Notes: generated from the letters alone by a model not told the origin. 64,000 nt of DNA from Rufibacter sediminis (GCF_014269285.1 NZ_JACOAF010000044.1:248001-312000); one strand, 5' to 3'; shown: positions 6,708 through 15,241, counted from the first letter of the stretch. Made by a program: numbers and translations.

Positions 6708-8015
6708 ATGGTAGAAACGTATTTGCCTTACAAAGTAAAAGATATTTCCCTGGCAGAGTGGGGAAGAAAAGAAATCAAACTGGCCGAAGCCGAGATGCCA
6801 GGTTTGATGGCCATCCGGGAGGAGTACGGTCCTAGCCAGCCATTGGCAGGTGCCCGCATTGCCGGTTGCCTGCACATGACCATCCAGACGGCCGTGTTGA
6901 TTGAGACATTGGTAGCTTTGGGCGCTGAGGTGACCTGGTCTTCCTGCAACATCTTCTCTACCCAGGACCACGCTGCGGCGGCTATCGCGGCTGCCGGTAT
7001 TCCAGTTTATGCCTGGAAAGGCATGAACGCCGAGGAGTTTGACTGGTGCATTGAGCAGACTTTGTTCTTTGGCGAGGACCGCAAACCGTTGAACATGATT
7101 CTGGACGATGGTGGTGACCTGACCAACATGGTGTTTGACCAATATCCAGAGCTGGCCGCCGGCATCAAAGGTTTGTCTGAGGAGACGACTACTGGAGTGC
7201 ACCGTCTGTACGAGCGCATGAAGAACGGCACGTTGTTGATGCCCGCCATCAACGTGAACGACTCCGTGACCAAATCTAAGTTCGATAACAAATACGGCTG
7301 TAAAGAATCATTGGTAGACTCTATCAGAAGAGCTACTGACGTGATGATGGCCGGTAAAGTAGCCGTGGTGGCTGGGTACGGTGACGTAGGAAAAGGTTCT
7401 GCCGCTTCGTTGCGTGGCGCCGGTGCCCGCGTGATTGTGACCGAGATTGACCCGATCTGCGCCCTGCAGGCTGCCATGGACGGTTTCGCCGTGCGCAAAA
7501 TGGAGAACGCCATTCCGGAGGCTGACATTGTGGTAACCGCAACTGGTAACTTCAACATCATCCGCGCTGAGCACTTCCTGGCCATGAAAGACAAAACAAT
7601 CGTCTGCAACATTGGTCACTTTGACAACGAGATTGACATGGCTTGGCTGAACGAAAAATACGGCCACACCAAAGACACCGTGAAACCACAGGTTGACCTG
7701 TACACCCTGGAAGGCAAAGACATCATCGTCCTGGCCGAGGGTCGTTTGGTGAACTTAGGTTGCGCCACGGGCCACCCGTCTTTCGTGATGTCTAACTCAT
7801 TCTCTAACCAAACGCTGGCCCAGATTGAACTGTGGACCAACTCAGAGGCCTACGAGAACAAAGTGTACACCCTGCCTAAGCACCTGGACGAGAAAGTAGC
7901 CCGTCTGCACCTGGCCAAAATTGGCGTGGAACTGGAAGAACTGTCTCCTGAGCAAGCGGCCTACATTGGCGTAGAGGTGGAAGGACCGTTCAAACCAGAG
8001 TACTACCGTTACTAA
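6708..8015 (+). CDS. ahcY: Adenosylhomocysteinase (SAH hydrolase)
   Basis: A 435-residue NAD-dependent cytosolic enzyme that splits S-adenosylhomocysteine to adenosine and homocysteine, removing the product inhibitor of methyltransferases. Signatures: [17 protein letters not shown] (active-site His56), [41 protein letters not shown] (Lys/Asp site), the NAD-binding GYGDVGKG at 223-230, and the C-terminal PFKPEYYRY that contacts NAD in the neighbouring subunit. Length matches the bacterial form without major insertions. It is a single-gene unit with a clear promoter (6649-6679) and terminator (8055-8092). Confidence 0.98.
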   Translation: MVETYLPYKVKDISLAEWGRKEIKLAEAEMPGLMAIREEYGPSQPLAGARIAGCLHMTIQTAVLIETLVALGAEVTWSSCNIFSTQDHAAAAIAAAGIPVYAWKGMNAEEFDWCIEQTLFFGEDRKPLNMILDDGGDLTNMVFDQYPELAAGIKGLSEETTTGVHRLYERMKNGTLLMPAINVNDSVTKSKFDNKYGCKESLVDSIRRATDVMMAGKVAVVAGYGDVGKGSAASLRGAGARVIVTEIDPICALQAAMDGFAVRKMENAIPEADIVVTATGNFNIIRAEHFLAMKDKTIVCNIGHFDNEIDMAWLNEKYGHTKDTVKPQVDLYTLEGKDIIVLAEGRLVNLGCATGHPSFVMSNSFSNQTLAQIELWTNSEAYENKVYTLPKHLDEKVARLHLAKIGVELEELSPEQAAYIGVEVEGPFKPEYYRY

Positions 8016-8022
8016 GCATATC

Positions 8023-8060
8023 CGTTTCCGAGCTGTTTTCCGGAAACTGACCTAAAAACG
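8023..8060. repeat. PAL40 palindromic repeat, copy 5
   Basis: Reads CGTTTCCGAGCTGTTTTCC then GGAAACTGACCTAAAAACG, starting 8 nt after the ahcY stop. Its last bases overlap the first arm of the ahcY terminator. Confidence 0.75.
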
Positions 8061-8092
8061 CCCGGTCTCTCCTTGGAGAGGCCGGGCGTTTT
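8055..8092 (+). terminator. Rho-independent terminator of ahcY
   Basis: CGCCCGGTCTCTCC and GGAGAGGCCGGGCG pair (one G-U) around a TT loop; the hairpin is flanked by A-run and T-run, so it may work in both directions. Confidence 0.92.
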
Positions 8093-8129
8093 GCTTTACT
8101 TTCTTTCGATGATGCACCATTTTGCCTTC

Positions 8130-8218
8130 TGTCATCCTGAAAAGATATTGGTAGCGAATGGTTTAACCCTTCTGCAACGCTTTTCTAGTTTGCCACAAGA
8201 TTCTTCCAGGATGACAAA
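8130..8218. repeat. REP-D element, copy 1
   Basis: Begins TGTCATCCTGAAAAGAT and ends ATTCTTCCAGGATGACAAA, so its ends are inverted repeats of each other; the centre contains TTTTCTAGTT. The same ends and centre recur at 55057-55147. The label is mine. Confidence 0.75.
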
Positions 8219-8414
8219 GTGGAAGGGTTTTGGTGCTTAAATGGCTGCTTTACCTGTTTCGCTGCCGTTGTTGGTGTTCTCACCAACAACTGAAAAAGCT
8301 GTTCAAAAGAGGAGGGCATGCTCCTACCTCCGCATAGAGTTACCTTTGTTTAGGGGCTCACTATCCTCCTAAGTGGATATCGACTTAAGGCAAAGCTGTA
8401 AAGTCATTAGAAGT

Positions 8415-9950
8415 TTAGACCTTTAGGTACTTACCAATCCCGTTCTCGCACCACTTGGATTTCATTTCAATGGCATCAGCTAAGATCTTGTCATTCTCCG
8501 GCAACGAAGTGCGGGCATTCTCGGGGTGGTACAGGTGGTAGCCCACGCCACCAAAGGGAAGATTACGCCGTTCTACGCCGGCGTTCAGCATCCGGATGGC
8601 AAACTCGCTGTCTTCGCGGCCCCAGCCTTGGATGTTCTCGTTGAAGCCGTTGATTTTGACCACATCGGCCCGCCAGAACGCCATGTTGCACCCCCTGATC
8701 GCTTTAATATCAGGCCGTTTCCTGGAGCCGAGTTTTGCGAGCGTTTTTGAAGAAATGGCGTTAAAACGGTTGATGATGCCGGACGTGAAGGGGGTGATGT
8801 GCCACTTCTTCGTGTGTAGAATCTGCCGGGTGAGTTCTGGCTGCAGTAGTACCCGCTTGCCTTGGATAAAGGTGTTACCCCGGGCCATGCGTTTGTGGCT
8901 CTTGACAAAGTCTGGGTGCAGCACCATGTCGCCGTCAATGGAGAGGAGGTATTCACTTGTAGCCATAGCCATGGCCTTGTTCCGGATGGCCGCCAGCCGG
9001 AAACCGGTGTCTTCGTGCCAGCAGTGGCGGAGCGGAACCGGGAAATTCTGCTGAAACCGCTCAATGACGGCCTTTGTCTCGGCTCGGGAACCATCATCGG
9101 CAATGATCACCTCATCGGGGAGTTCATGTTGCAGGGCTACGCTTTTCAAAACCACCTCCAAGGCCTCCGGCCAGTTGTAGGTGGAGATGATCAGGCTGGT
9201 GGTCATGGAGCGGTTGGCCTCGTGTAGTTTCATGTACTTGTAAAACGCTCCGTTGGCATTGCAGGCCGAGATGAGAAATCCTTCAAATCCGTACAGAAAA
9301 CCCCTTTTTAGGAAATAGTTGCGCGTAAACGTCCAGATGGCCTTGTACGTGGCTTTGAAGGCAGACGACTTCTTCTTGAACCGGTTCTCCTGCGCAAACA
9401 GCGTGGTGTATTGGTTCAGTTTCTGGAGCAGTTCTGAGGTGTTTTTGAAGGAATAGTGGTTCAGGATGCCGGGCAGGGTTTCCAGGGTGAGGCCCTGGGT
9501 GATGAGGCCTTCGTGCACTTCCCGGTCAGTGAATCTGGTGGTGCGGCGGTTAAAAAGCCGCAGCACGTAATCATTTTCCCAACCACAAGCGTTAATTAAA
9601 CGTTTTCCATAGAAGTTGTGACGCAAGAAGCGGTACGCCCTGGCGTTATCTAAGGGGTACGTGAGAATGGTCTGCACCAGCTCCGGGGTCATGACTTCAT
9701 CGCTGTCAATGGACAGGATCCAGTCATGGGAGGCGTAAGAAGCCGCCAGGTTCTTCAAGGGACCAAAGCCGATGAAGGGCGAGTGGAACACCTTCACGTT
9801 GGGGAACTGGCCCGCAATGGAGACAGTAGCGTCTGTGGAGCCGTTGTCCAGCAGGATAACTTCCGGGAATTGGGCCAGCGCCTGAAGGCACTGCGGCAGC
9901 AGTTCCTGGCTGTTTTTAGCGAGTATGGTAACAGAAATAGGTTGAGGCAT
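8415..9950 (-). CDS. Tandem-domain family 2 glycosyltransferase
   Basis: The ATG at 9950 (MPQPISVTILAKNSQELL) is chosen because a TACTTTTG -7 element lies at 9989-9996, inside a longer reading from 10022. The 511-residue product holds two GT2 (GT-A fold) domains. The first, residues about 4-245, resembles WaaE/KdtX-type LPS-core transferases (VILLDNGSTDAT, LSIDSDE, REVHEGL). The second starts near TTSLIISTYNWPEALEVVL and has VIIADDGS, LSIDGDM, RGCNMAFWRADV and GWGREDSEFAIRM, typical of GT2 enzymes with a Glyco_transf_7C-type end. Both DXD-like motifs are present, so both halves may be active. Donor and acceptor sugars are unknown; LPS or another surface glycan is inferred. Confidence 0.88.
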   Translation of the reverse strand: MPQPISVTILAKNSQELLPQCLQALAQFPEVILLDNGSTDATVSIAGQFPNVKVFHSPFIGFGPLKNLAASYASHDWILSIDSDEVMTPELVQTILTYPLDNARAYRFLRHNFYGKRLINACGWENDYVLRLFNRRTTRFTDREVHEGLITQGLTLETLPGILNHYSFKNTSELLQKLNQYTTLFAQENRFKKKSSAFKATYKAIWTFTRNYFLKRGFLYGFEGFLISACNANGAFYKYMKLHEANRSMTTSLIISTYNWPEALEVVLKSVALQHELPDEVIIADDGSRAETKAVIERFQQNFPVPLRHCWHEDTGFRLAAIRNKAMAMATSEYLLSIDGDMVLHPDFVKSHKRMARGNTFIQGKRVLLQPELTRQILHTKKWHITPFTSGIINRFNAISSKTLAKLGSRKRPDIKAIRGCNMAFWRADVVKINGFNENIQGWGREDSEFAIRMLNAGVERRNLPFGGVGYHLYHPENARTSLPENDKILADAIEMKSKWCENGIGKYLKV

Positions 9951-9988
9951 GCAGCGCAGAAACAAAAAGAAGAGGGAGATAAATTCCT

Positions 9989-9996
9989 CAAAAGTA
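9989..9996 (-). promoter_or_regulatory. -7 element of glycosyltransferase promoter
   Basis: TACTTTTG on the minus strand fits TAnnTTTG, with TTT about 20 nt upstream at the -33 position. It places the transcript start near 9983 and so supports the ATG at 9950 over the one at 10022. Confidence 0.55.
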
Positions 9997-10062
9997 GCTT
10001 TAGGGGAGAGGAATGTAAACATCTGCCCTAATATTCGTATGTACCTATGTATATTTAATTTC

Positions 10063-10070
10063 TATATTTG
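10063..10070 (+). promoter_or_regulatory. -7 element of ECF sigma operon promoter
   Basis: TATATTTG fits TAnnTTTG. No TTG is seen at -33, as might be expected of a weak or regulated promoter. The start would be near 10077, so the TTG-initiated reading from 10068 is unlikely and the ATG at 10119 is preferred. Confidence 0.5.
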
Positions 10071-10118
10071 CGTATAGGTATTTTTATCCCCAAGTGTAAA
10101 AGTACAAAATCAAGACCA

Positions 10119-10715
10119 ATGAGCGAACAGAGAGCGAATTCAATGACTAAAGAGGAGAAAGACGCCCGGTTTGAGGCGGAGCTGATGCCGGTTATCTCGC
10201 CTCTCTACAACTTCGCATACCGTCTAACCCTTGACGAAGACGATGCCAACGACCTGGTTCAGGAGACCTATCTCAAGGCCTACCGCTTCTTCGATTATTT
10301 CGAACCCGGAACTAATGCCAAAGCCTGGCTGTTCCGCATCCTGAAGAACTCGTTCATTAACGACTTCCGAAAGAAGAGTAAACAACCCGCCAAAGTAGAC
10401 TACTCTGAGGTGGAAGGTTACTACAATTCTGAAGACGTGGACGCAGAGGGAGACAGTTCTGGCGGTACTACTGACCTGCGCATGGAAAGTGTGCAGGACC
10501 TGATAGGAGATGAGGTGGCAGGCGCCCTGAACTCCTTACCAGTAGACTTCCGGACGGTGATCATCCTCTGTGACCTGGAAGGGTTCACGTATGAGGAGAT
10601 GGCCAAGATCCTGGACATCCCCATAGGAACAGTTCGGAGCCGCCTCCACAGAGCCCGGCACTTTTTGAAGGAGAAGTTGGAAAAATACGCGAAGTCAATG
10701 GGCTATAATGGCTAA
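10119..10715 (+). CDS. ECF-type RNA polymerase sigma factor
   Basis: A 198-residue sigma-70-family protein with only regions 2 and 4. Region 2 covers about residues 24-95 (LYNFAYRLTLDEDDANDLVQ, TYLKAYRF, AKAWLFRILKNSFINDFRKK). An acidic, Ser/Gly-rich linker follows (about 105-130). Region 4 is the helix-turn-helix ALNSLPVDFRTVIILCDLEG, FTYEEMAKILDIPIGTVRSR, LHRARHFLKEKL. The gene is followed after 12 nt by a small acidic Cys-containing protein that looks like its anti-sigma factor, then by gmk and nadD. The sigma likely directs its own operon or an envelope or redox stress regulon; that is inference. Confidence 0.93.
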   Translation: MSEQRANSMTKEEKDARFEAELMPVISPLYNFAYRLTLDEDDANDLVQETYLKAYRFFDYFEPGTNAKAWLFRILKNSFINDFRKKSKQPAKVDYSEVEGYYNSEDVDAEGDSSGGTTDLRMESVQDLIGDEVAGALNSLPVDFRTVIILCDLEGFTYEEMAKILDIPIGTVRSRLHRARHFLKEKLEKYAKSMGYNG

Positions 10716-10727
10716 TAGAAATTAATT

Positions 10728-11021
10728 ATGATGGGGACTACTACAATGTCAGAAGAAATGATGGGCGCAAATGCCTCAGAGGAGAGCCATGAACCGGACT
10801 GTGAGAAGGTGCAAGGCGTTTTTGAGAAGTGGCTGGAAGGCGTAGCTACAAAAGAAGATGAGGCTTTTCTGTCTGAGAAAGCCGATGAATGCTCTCCCTG
10901 CTTTGAGAGCGTAGACAAGCAGCGCTTGTTTGTGAAATTCCTGAATGCCTCATTGCGCAGACCAGGCACTCCTGCTTCTTTAGTAGACTCCATCAAATCA
11001 AAAATCCACCAAACGGCTTAG
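10728..11021 (+). CDS. Putative anti-sigma factor, small Cys-containing protein
   Basis: A 97-residue soluble acidic protein immediately downstream of the ECF sigma gene. It has the layout of zinc-binding anti-sigma (ZAS) domains: an N-terminal Cys (HEPDCEKVQ, about residue 25), two helices, then ECSPCFE (CxxC). The usual His four residues before the CxxC is replaced by Lys (KADECSPC), so zinc binding may be altered or use the upstream His. There is no membrane segment. Several Met codons near the N-terminus (MMGTTTM, EEMMG) make the exact start uncertain. The anti-sigma role is inferred from position and motif. Confidence 0.75.
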   Translation: MMGTTTMSEEMMGANASEESHEPDCEKVQGVFEKWLEGVATKEDEAFLSEKADECSPCFESVDKQRLFVKFLNASLRRPGTPASLVDSIKSKIHQTA

Positions 11022-11041
11022 TTTAAGCTCTCCTACCCTGG

Positions 11042-11626
11042 ATGCAAGGTAAAATCATTATTTTTTCGGCCCCTTCCGGCGCCGGCAAAACCACAATTGT
11101 CCGTCATTTAGTAAACGTTCTCCCAGAACTAAGTTTCTCTATTTCAGCCTGTACCCGCGACCGCAGGGGGCGCAGTGAAATCAACGGCAAAGACTATTAT
11201 TTCATCACTCCTGAGCAGTTCCGCGAGAAAGTGGGCAACGACGAGTTCGTGGAGTGGGAAGAAGTGTACGAGGGCGCTTTCTACGGCACCCTTAAATCTG
11301 AAATCGAGCGCATCTGGTCTGAGGGCAAGCACGCCATTCTGGACGTGGATGTCAAAGGCGGCCTGAGCGTGAAGAACTTCTACAAAGACCGCGCCCTGGC
11401 CGTGTTTGTGAAACCGCCTTCCATTGAAGAGCTTTCCAAGCGCCTGGTGGCCCGCAACACAGACTCGGCCTCCAGCATCTCCAGCCGCGTGTTCAAAGCC
11501 AAGTTTGAGCTGAGCTTTGAAGACCAGTTCGATGAGGTGATCGTGAACGAGAACCTGGAAGAGGCCTTCGCCCGCGCCGAGAAGCTAGTGCGCGACTTTA
11601 TCTATCCAGAAGAACCTATCGTGTAG
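11042..11626 (+). CDS. gmk: Guanylate kinase
   Basis: A 194-residue cytosolic enzyme that phosphorylates GMP to GDP with ATP. The P-loop is SAPSGAGKTT (residues 9-18). The GMP-binding part includes SACTRDRRGRSEINGKDYYF, DEFVEWEEVYEGAFYGT and the AILDVDVKGGLSVK strand. The lid region is RLVARNTDSASSISSRV. The gene starts 20 nt after the anti-sigma gene and ends 2 nt before nadD, so gmk-nadD is probably co-transcribed and translationally close-coupled. Confidence 0.97.
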   Translation: MQGKIIIFSAPSGAGKTTIVRHLVNVLPELSFSISACTRDRRGRSEINGKDYYFITPEQFREKVGNDEFVEWEEVYEGAFYGTLKSEIERIWSEGKHAILDVDVKGGLSVKNFYKDRALAVFVKPPSIEELSKRLVARNTDSASSISSRVFKAKFELSFEDQFDEVIVNENLEEAFARAEKLVRDFIYPEEPIV

Positions 11627-11628
11627 CC

Positions 11629-12207
11629 ATGCGGGTAGGATTGCTGTTCGGATCCTTCAACCCCATCCACATAGGGCACCTGATCCTGGCCAATTACATG
11701 GCCTCCAACACTACCCTGGATACGGTTTGGCTGGTGGTGAGCCCGCAGAACCCGTTCAAGCCCAGCAACAGCCTGTTGCATGAGTTTGACCGCCTGCACA
11801 TGGTGCGCCTGGCCATCGCGGACAATGCGGACCTGGGTGTCACGGACATTGAGTTCCGGATGCCCAAGCCCAGCTACACCATTGATACGCTCACGTACCT
11901 GAAGGAAAAGTATCCCAAGTATCAGTTTGTGCTCATCATGGGCGAAGACAACCTGGCTACCCTGCCCAAGTGGAAAAACTACGAGCAGATTCTGGACCAG
12001 TACGAGGTGCTGGTGTATCCCAGATCAGGCAGTAGCAAGGTGCCCGATGCCTTGAAGGAGCACGCGAAGATCACGTTGGTGCCCGCGCCGCTCCTGGATA
12101 TCTCCGCAACTTTTATCCGGCAGTGCCTGAAAGAAGGGAAATCTACCCGCTACCTCTTGCCGGAGCCAGTGGCGGAGTACATCCACGCTAAGAAACTTTA
12201 TCTCTAG
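11629..12207 (+). CDS. nadD: Nicotinate-nucleotide adenylyltransferase
   Basis: A 192-residue nucleotidyltransferase that adenylates nicotinate mononucleotide to deamido-NAD in NAD synthesis. The N-terminal GSFNPIHIGHL (residues 8-18) is the GxFxPxHxGH signature. The C-terminal DISATFIRQCLKEGKSTRYL holds the ISxTxxR motif. KPSYTIDTLTYLKEKYP and LIMGEDNLATLPKWKNYEQI are typical of NadD rather than CoaD. The start lies 2 nt after the gmk stop. Length is normal. Confidence 0.96.
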   Translation: MRVGLLFGSFNPIHIGHLILANYMASNTTLDTVWLVVSPQNPFKPSNSLLHEFDRLHMVRLAIADNADLGVTDIEFRMPKPSYTIDTLTYLKEKYPKYQFVLIMGEDNLATLPKWKNYEQILDQYEVLVYPRSGSSKVPDALKEHAKITLVPAPLLDISATFIRQCLKEGKSTRYLLPEPVAEYIHAKKLYL

Positions 12208-12666
12208 CGCAGCAAGAAAGCGGGGTTGAGTTTCAGCTCTCCATCGTAGCCAGCAGAATTCTTGAAAACAAAATCGGCGTTTAAGGCCTGCTTTTCAGAA
12301 AGTAGGCCCTAAACGCCGATTTCGTTTTCATCCCGTTGCCAAAGCTTTTCTAGCCTTTGTAGAGGCTCTCTTTGCCGGATAAATTTTTATTCTGATCGAT
12401 TTTTTTTCTGTGCTTGCTGAGTCCCGCTCTTAACGCTGTAGGTGTAGTGGAGGAGGAGAATTTAGGCACTTTCTCTGTGATTTTCCTTAATGTGGAAAAA
12501 TAGAAGAAACCTTCTGTTTTTATATCCGTTTACATGAGGTTACTTATTAGATTGCATTTGAATAATCCAGTTTTTAACCGTATAAATACTTGGTTCCCTC
12601 AAGTTCATCACGTAATTTGCTTTTCCTTCTCAGACAGACAGACACACCGAAGGAGCTTGACAGACA
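12208..12666. other. Intergenic region, no gene
   Basis: Contains a strong PAL40 copy (12273-12320) about 65 nt after nadD that could end the gmk-nadD transcript, then AT-rich DNA. ATAAATACTTGG near 12584 resembles a weak promoter for the next gene. I see no gene in it; a frame from 12534 overlaps the next gene out of phase and looks spurious. Confidence 0.65.
12273..12320. repeat. PAL40 palindromic repeat, copy 6 (extended stem)
   Basis: ATCGGCGTTTAAGGCCTGC and the matching AGTAGGCCCTAAACGCCGAT extend the stem beyond the core, around CTTTTCAGAA. The flank TTTCGTTTTC follows on the plus strand, so it could act as a terminator for nadD. Confidence 0.85.
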
Positions 12667-13071
12667 ATGAGCAACGAAATCATTTACCAAGACACCTATA
12701 TCTCTATCCTTTACCAGGCAGAGCAGCAGTACATCCATGCTGACTGGACCGGTTTTCAGACAAAACAATCGGTGCAGGAGGGCTGTGAGCGGATTTTAGA
12801 CGCCATGGGGGAGTTTGACTGCTATAAGGTGCTGAACGACAACACGCACGTGGAGGGGATTTGGTCCAGTGCCGCTGAGTGGGTAGGTTCTGACTGGTTT
12901 CCCCGCATGCGGCAGGCCGGCATGGTGGCGTTTGCCTGGGTGTATTCGCCCAGCATGTTCAGTCGCCTGTCTACAGATAAATCGTTGCGCTTCACGTATG
13001 ACACCACGGGCATAGAAGTTTTTGACGGGGTGGAGGAGGCCCAGCAGTGGCTGGCGGTTATGCCGGTGTAA
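12667..13071 (+). CDS. Small unknown protein, possible STAS-like domain
   Basis: A 134-residue soluble protein without a signal peptide. It has YIHADWTGFQTKQSVQEGCE, CYKVLNDNTHVEGIWS, AAEWVGSDWFPRMRQAGM, AFAWVYSPSMFSRLSTDKSL and FDGVEEAQQWL. The alternation of a beta strand, a helix (SVQEGCERIL) and a LNDN-type strand recalls STAS/SpoIIAA-like proteins common in Hymenobacteraceae, where the LND motif and the final EEAQQWL helix recur. It stands alone between PAL40 copy 6 and a bidirectional terminator. The function is unknown; the STAS likeness is tentative. Confidence 0.75.
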   Translation: MSNEIIYQDTYISILYQAEQQYIHADWTGFQTKQSVQEGCERILDAMGEFDCYKVLNDNTHVEGIWSSAAEWVGSDWFPRMRQAGMVAFAWVYSPSMFSRLSTDKSLRFTYDTTGIEVFDGVEEAQQWLAVMPV

Positions 13072-13101
13072 AATCGGCGTTCTCTTACCCAGAAACAATA
13101 C

Positions 13102-13145
13102 AAAAGGGAAGGCCCCGCATGATCTCATGCGGGGCCTTCCCTTTT
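13102..13145. terminator. Bidirectional terminator between the small protein gene and frr
   Basis: AAAAGGGAAGGCCCCGCATG and CATGCGGGGCCTTCCCTTTT pair almost perfectly around a few-base loop. A-run and T-run flanks on both sides suit the convergent genes at 13071(+) and 13186(-). Confidence 0.93.
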
Positions 13146-13185
13146 AGTACTGATTTTCTAAAACCAGGCGAGAAGCGCCAGAGGT

Positions 13186-13749
13186 TTAGATGGTCATGAT
13201 TTCGGCCTCTTTTTTAGAAAGAAGCTCATCCAGTTTCACGATGTAAGAATCGGTCAGCTTCTGCACTTTGGCTTCGGCGTCTTTCACGGCGTCTTCAGAC
13301 GTGCCTTCTTTCTGGAGCTTGCGCAGTGATTCGTTCACGTCCTTCCGGATGTTACGCACTCTGATCTTGCCGCTCTCGGTTTCGTTTTTGGCTTGTTTCA
13401 CCAACTCGCGGCGACGCTCCTCGGTCAGGGCCGGGATGTTCAGCCGGATGCCGTCGGCCTCAGTGTTGGGGGCCAGGCCCAGGTCGCTGTTCTTGATGGC
13501 TTTGCCAATCTCCGCGATCATGTTTTTCTCCCAAGGCTTGATCATGAGCGTGCGCGCGTCTGGGGTCATGACGTTGGCTACCTGTGAGATGGGGGTAGGT
13601 GTGCCGTAGTAGTCTACGCGCAGGTCTTCCACCATGGCCGGCGAGGCTTTGCCGGCTCTGATTTTGGTTAATTCTACACTTGTGTGCTGCACCGATTTCT
13701 GCATCGATTCCTCGGCTTCGCTCAAATAAAAGTTAATTTCTTCGGTCAT
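13186..13749 (-). CDS. frr: Ribosome recycling factor
   Basis: A 187-residue protein that, with EF-G, splits post-termination ribosomes. The ATG at 13749 gives MTEEINFYLSEAEESMQKSV, the usual N-terminus; a reading from 13815 adds residues not seen in the family. Conserved parts: LTKIRAGKASPAMVEDLRVD (the core T-x-R-x-GRA region), YYGTPTPISQVANV, LMIKPWE, SDLGLAPNTEADGIRLNIPA and LTEERRRELVKQAK. It lies 117 nt downstream of pyrH on the same strand, the common pyrH-frr order. Confidence 0.97.
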   Translation of the reverse strand: MTEEINFYLSEAEESMQKSVQHTSVELTKIRAGKASPAMVEDLRVDYYGTPTPISQVANVMTPDARTLMIKPWEKNMIAEIGKAIKNSDLGLAPNTEADGIRLNIPALTEERRRELVKQAKNETESGKIRVRNIRKDVNESLRKLQKEGTSEDAVKDAEAKVQKLTDSYIVKLDELLSKKEAEIMTI

Positions 13750-13866
13750 TGGGTTTTCTGATTTAGAAAGATGACTAAACGGTACCACCGTAGCAAACGC
13801 CAAAGGGCGGTACAAATTTCTGATTTTATTCGGTAAAATCCACTGCCGGGGCAGCGGGTGCTGTAT

Positions 13867-14574
13867 TTACATGGAAACCAGGGTTCCTACGCGCTCGCCC
13901 TGGATCAGTTTGGCCAGGTTGCCGGGCTTGTTGATGTCAAACACCACAATGGGCAGGTTGTTTTCCTTGCAAAGGGTAAACGCAGTCATGTCCATTACGT
14001 TCAGGCCTTTCTCGAAAACCTCCTCAAAGGTGATGTCATCGTAGCGCACCGCCGAGGCGTCTTTCTCGGGGTCTGCGGTGTAGATGCCGTCTACGCGGGT
14101 GCCTTTCAGCACCACATCGGCTTCAATCTCAATGGCGCGCAAGCTGGCGGCGGAGTCGGTGGTGAAGTACGGGTTTCCAGTTCCGGCCCCGAAAATCACC
14201 ACGCGGCCTTTCTCCAGGTGACGCATGGCCCGACGGCGGATGTACGGCTCGCACACCTGCTGGATGTTGATGCCAGACAGCAGACGGGTGAAGATGCCCA
14301 CTTTCTCCAGCGCGCTCTGCAGCGCCATGCTGTTGATCACTGTGGCCAGCATGCCCATGTAATCGCCTTGCACGCGGTCCAATCCTACAGCCTCGGCCTG
14401 TACGCCCCGGAAGATGTTTCCTCCGCCAATCACCACGGCCACCTCGGCGCCCAGGTCAACGGCAGATTTGATTTCTTTGGCGTACTGCACCAGCATGTTG
14501 GTATCAATCCCATACTGCTGTTCGCCCATGAGGGACTCTCCGCTGAGCTTCAATAGAATTCTTTTGAATCGCAT
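13867..14574 (-). CDS. pyrH: UMP kinase
   Basis: A 235-residue amino-acid-kinase-fold enzyme making UDP from UMP. Signatures: [14 protein letters not shown] (ATP-binding strand), [13 protein letters not shown] (glycine loop), [57 protein letters not shown] and the [11 protein letters not shown] loop. Length is normal. It is upstream of frr and downstream of the biotin-carrier gene on the same strand, with PAL40 copy 7 in the 91-nt gap to the latter. Confidence 0.98.
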   Translation of the reverse strand: MRFKRILLKLSGESLMGEQQYGIDTNMLVQYAKEIKSAVDLGAEVAVVIGGGNIFRGVQAEAVGLDRVQGDYMGMLATVINSMALQSALEKVGIFTRLLSGINIQQVCEPYIRRRAMRHLEKGRVVIFGAGTGNPYFTTDSAASLRAIEIEADVVLKGTRVDGIYTADPEKDASAVRYDDITFEEVFEKGLNVMDMTAFTLCKENNLPIVVFDINKPGNLAKLIQGERVGTLVSM

Positions 14575-14618
14575 GCTTACTTATTAGATAGTGATAGTTA
14601 ATGACGTATGGACGGACA

Positions 14619-14657
14619 CGTTTTGGGCCTGCTTTTCAGAAAACAGGCCCAAAACAG
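14619..14657. repeat. PAL40 palindromic repeat, copy 7 (near-consensus)
   Basis: CGTTTTGGGCCTGCTTTTC then AGAAAACAGGCCCAAAACAG: one of the most regular copies. It lies 9 nt after the biotin-carrier stop on the minus strand and could separate that gene from pyrH. Confidence 0.88.
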
Positions 14658-14665
14658 TCTTCGGT

Positions 14666-15160
14666 TTAAAACACAATCAGGATTTGGTTCTTCTCTACGT
14701 TCTGCCGTAAGTTTACCTTCACCGCGCTCACCACGCCGTCACCCGGCGACTTGATGATGTTCTCCATCTTCATGGCCTCCAGAATGAGAATGGGGTCGCC
14801 TTTCTTGACCTCCTGGCCCGGCTCCACTTTGATGTCAATGATGAGGCCCGGCATGGGCGCTTTGATGTCGTTGACTTTCTGCGCCAGGGCCTGGCCCATG
14901 CCCAGACTCTCCAGCAGCAGATCCATCCGGTCCTGCACCTGCAACGTATGCACCTTGCCGTTGAGCTTGATCTGGAAGGTTTTGGTTTCCGGGTCGCTTT
15001 CCAGCAGCTCGGCGGTATATGACCGGCCGTCTTTCAGGATATGGAAGGAAGTAGGGCTGAGGGGAAGCAAATCCCAGGTAAATGGAGCATCGTTGAGAAG
15101 AATCTGGTTTTTCTCCAGAACTACTTGCCAGGTGGCAGTGGCCGATTTTACCTGTAGCAT
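14666..15160 (-). CDS. Biotin carboxyl carrier subunit of an acyl-CoA carboxylase
   Basis: A 164-residue biotinyl protein. The C-terminal biotinyl-lipoyl domain (about residues 95-164) has KAPMPGLIIDIKVEPGQEV, then KKGDPILILEAMKMEN, with the target Lys near position 131. The N-terminal half has beta-rich segments (FHILKDGRSYTAELL, FQIKLNGKVHTLQVQD) found in stand-alone subunits of propionyl/methylmalonyl-CoA-type carboxylases in Bacteroidota, rather than in fatty-acid AccB. The biotin carboxylase and carboxyltransferase subunits are not in the window. It is divergent from the M1 peptidase gene. Confidence 0.88.
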   Translation of the reverse strand: MLQVKSATATWQVVLEKNQILLNDAPFTWDLLPLSPTSFHILKDGRSYTAELLESDPETKTFQIKLNGKVHTLQVQDRMDLLLESLGMGQALAQKVNDIKAPMPGLIIDIKVEPGQEVKKGDPILILEAMKMENIIKSPGDGVVSAVKVNLRQNVEKNQILIVF

Positions 15161-15241
15161 GAGGGCAGAGTTATAGACAGTAAGTACCGTATGTGTGAAA
15201 TAAATTCACAACTTGAGTTCCCAAAGTTAATAAATCATTAC

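Larger units (their letters stand above)
8016..8414. other. Intergenic region with terminator and repeats, no gene
   Basis: Lies between the convergent ends of ahcY and the glycosyltransferase gene. It holds PAL40 copy 5, the ahcY terminator, a REP-D element (8130-8218) and a 10-bp perfect hairpin at 8267-8290 (GTTGTTGGTG, TTCT, CACCAACAAC). I see no gene in it. Confidence 0.7.

Noticed and set aside
8341-8348. TACCTTTG as a plus-strand promoter in the ahcY-glycosyltransferase gap
   Set aside because: There is no TTG at -33 and no gene or terminator-bounded transcript to go with it; a chance match is likely.
10068-10118. Upstream TTG start for the ECF sigma factor
   Set aside because: It overlaps the -7 element at 10063-10070, so it would not be in the transcript.
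12534-12743. 69-codon frame before the STAS-like gene
   Set aside because: It overlaps the start of the better-supported gene at 12667 out of phase and shows no recognisable features.
13858-14556. Long plus-strand open frame of 232 codons antisense to pyrH
   Set aside because: It mirrors the pyrH coding frame in GC-rich DNA and has no family signal of its own.
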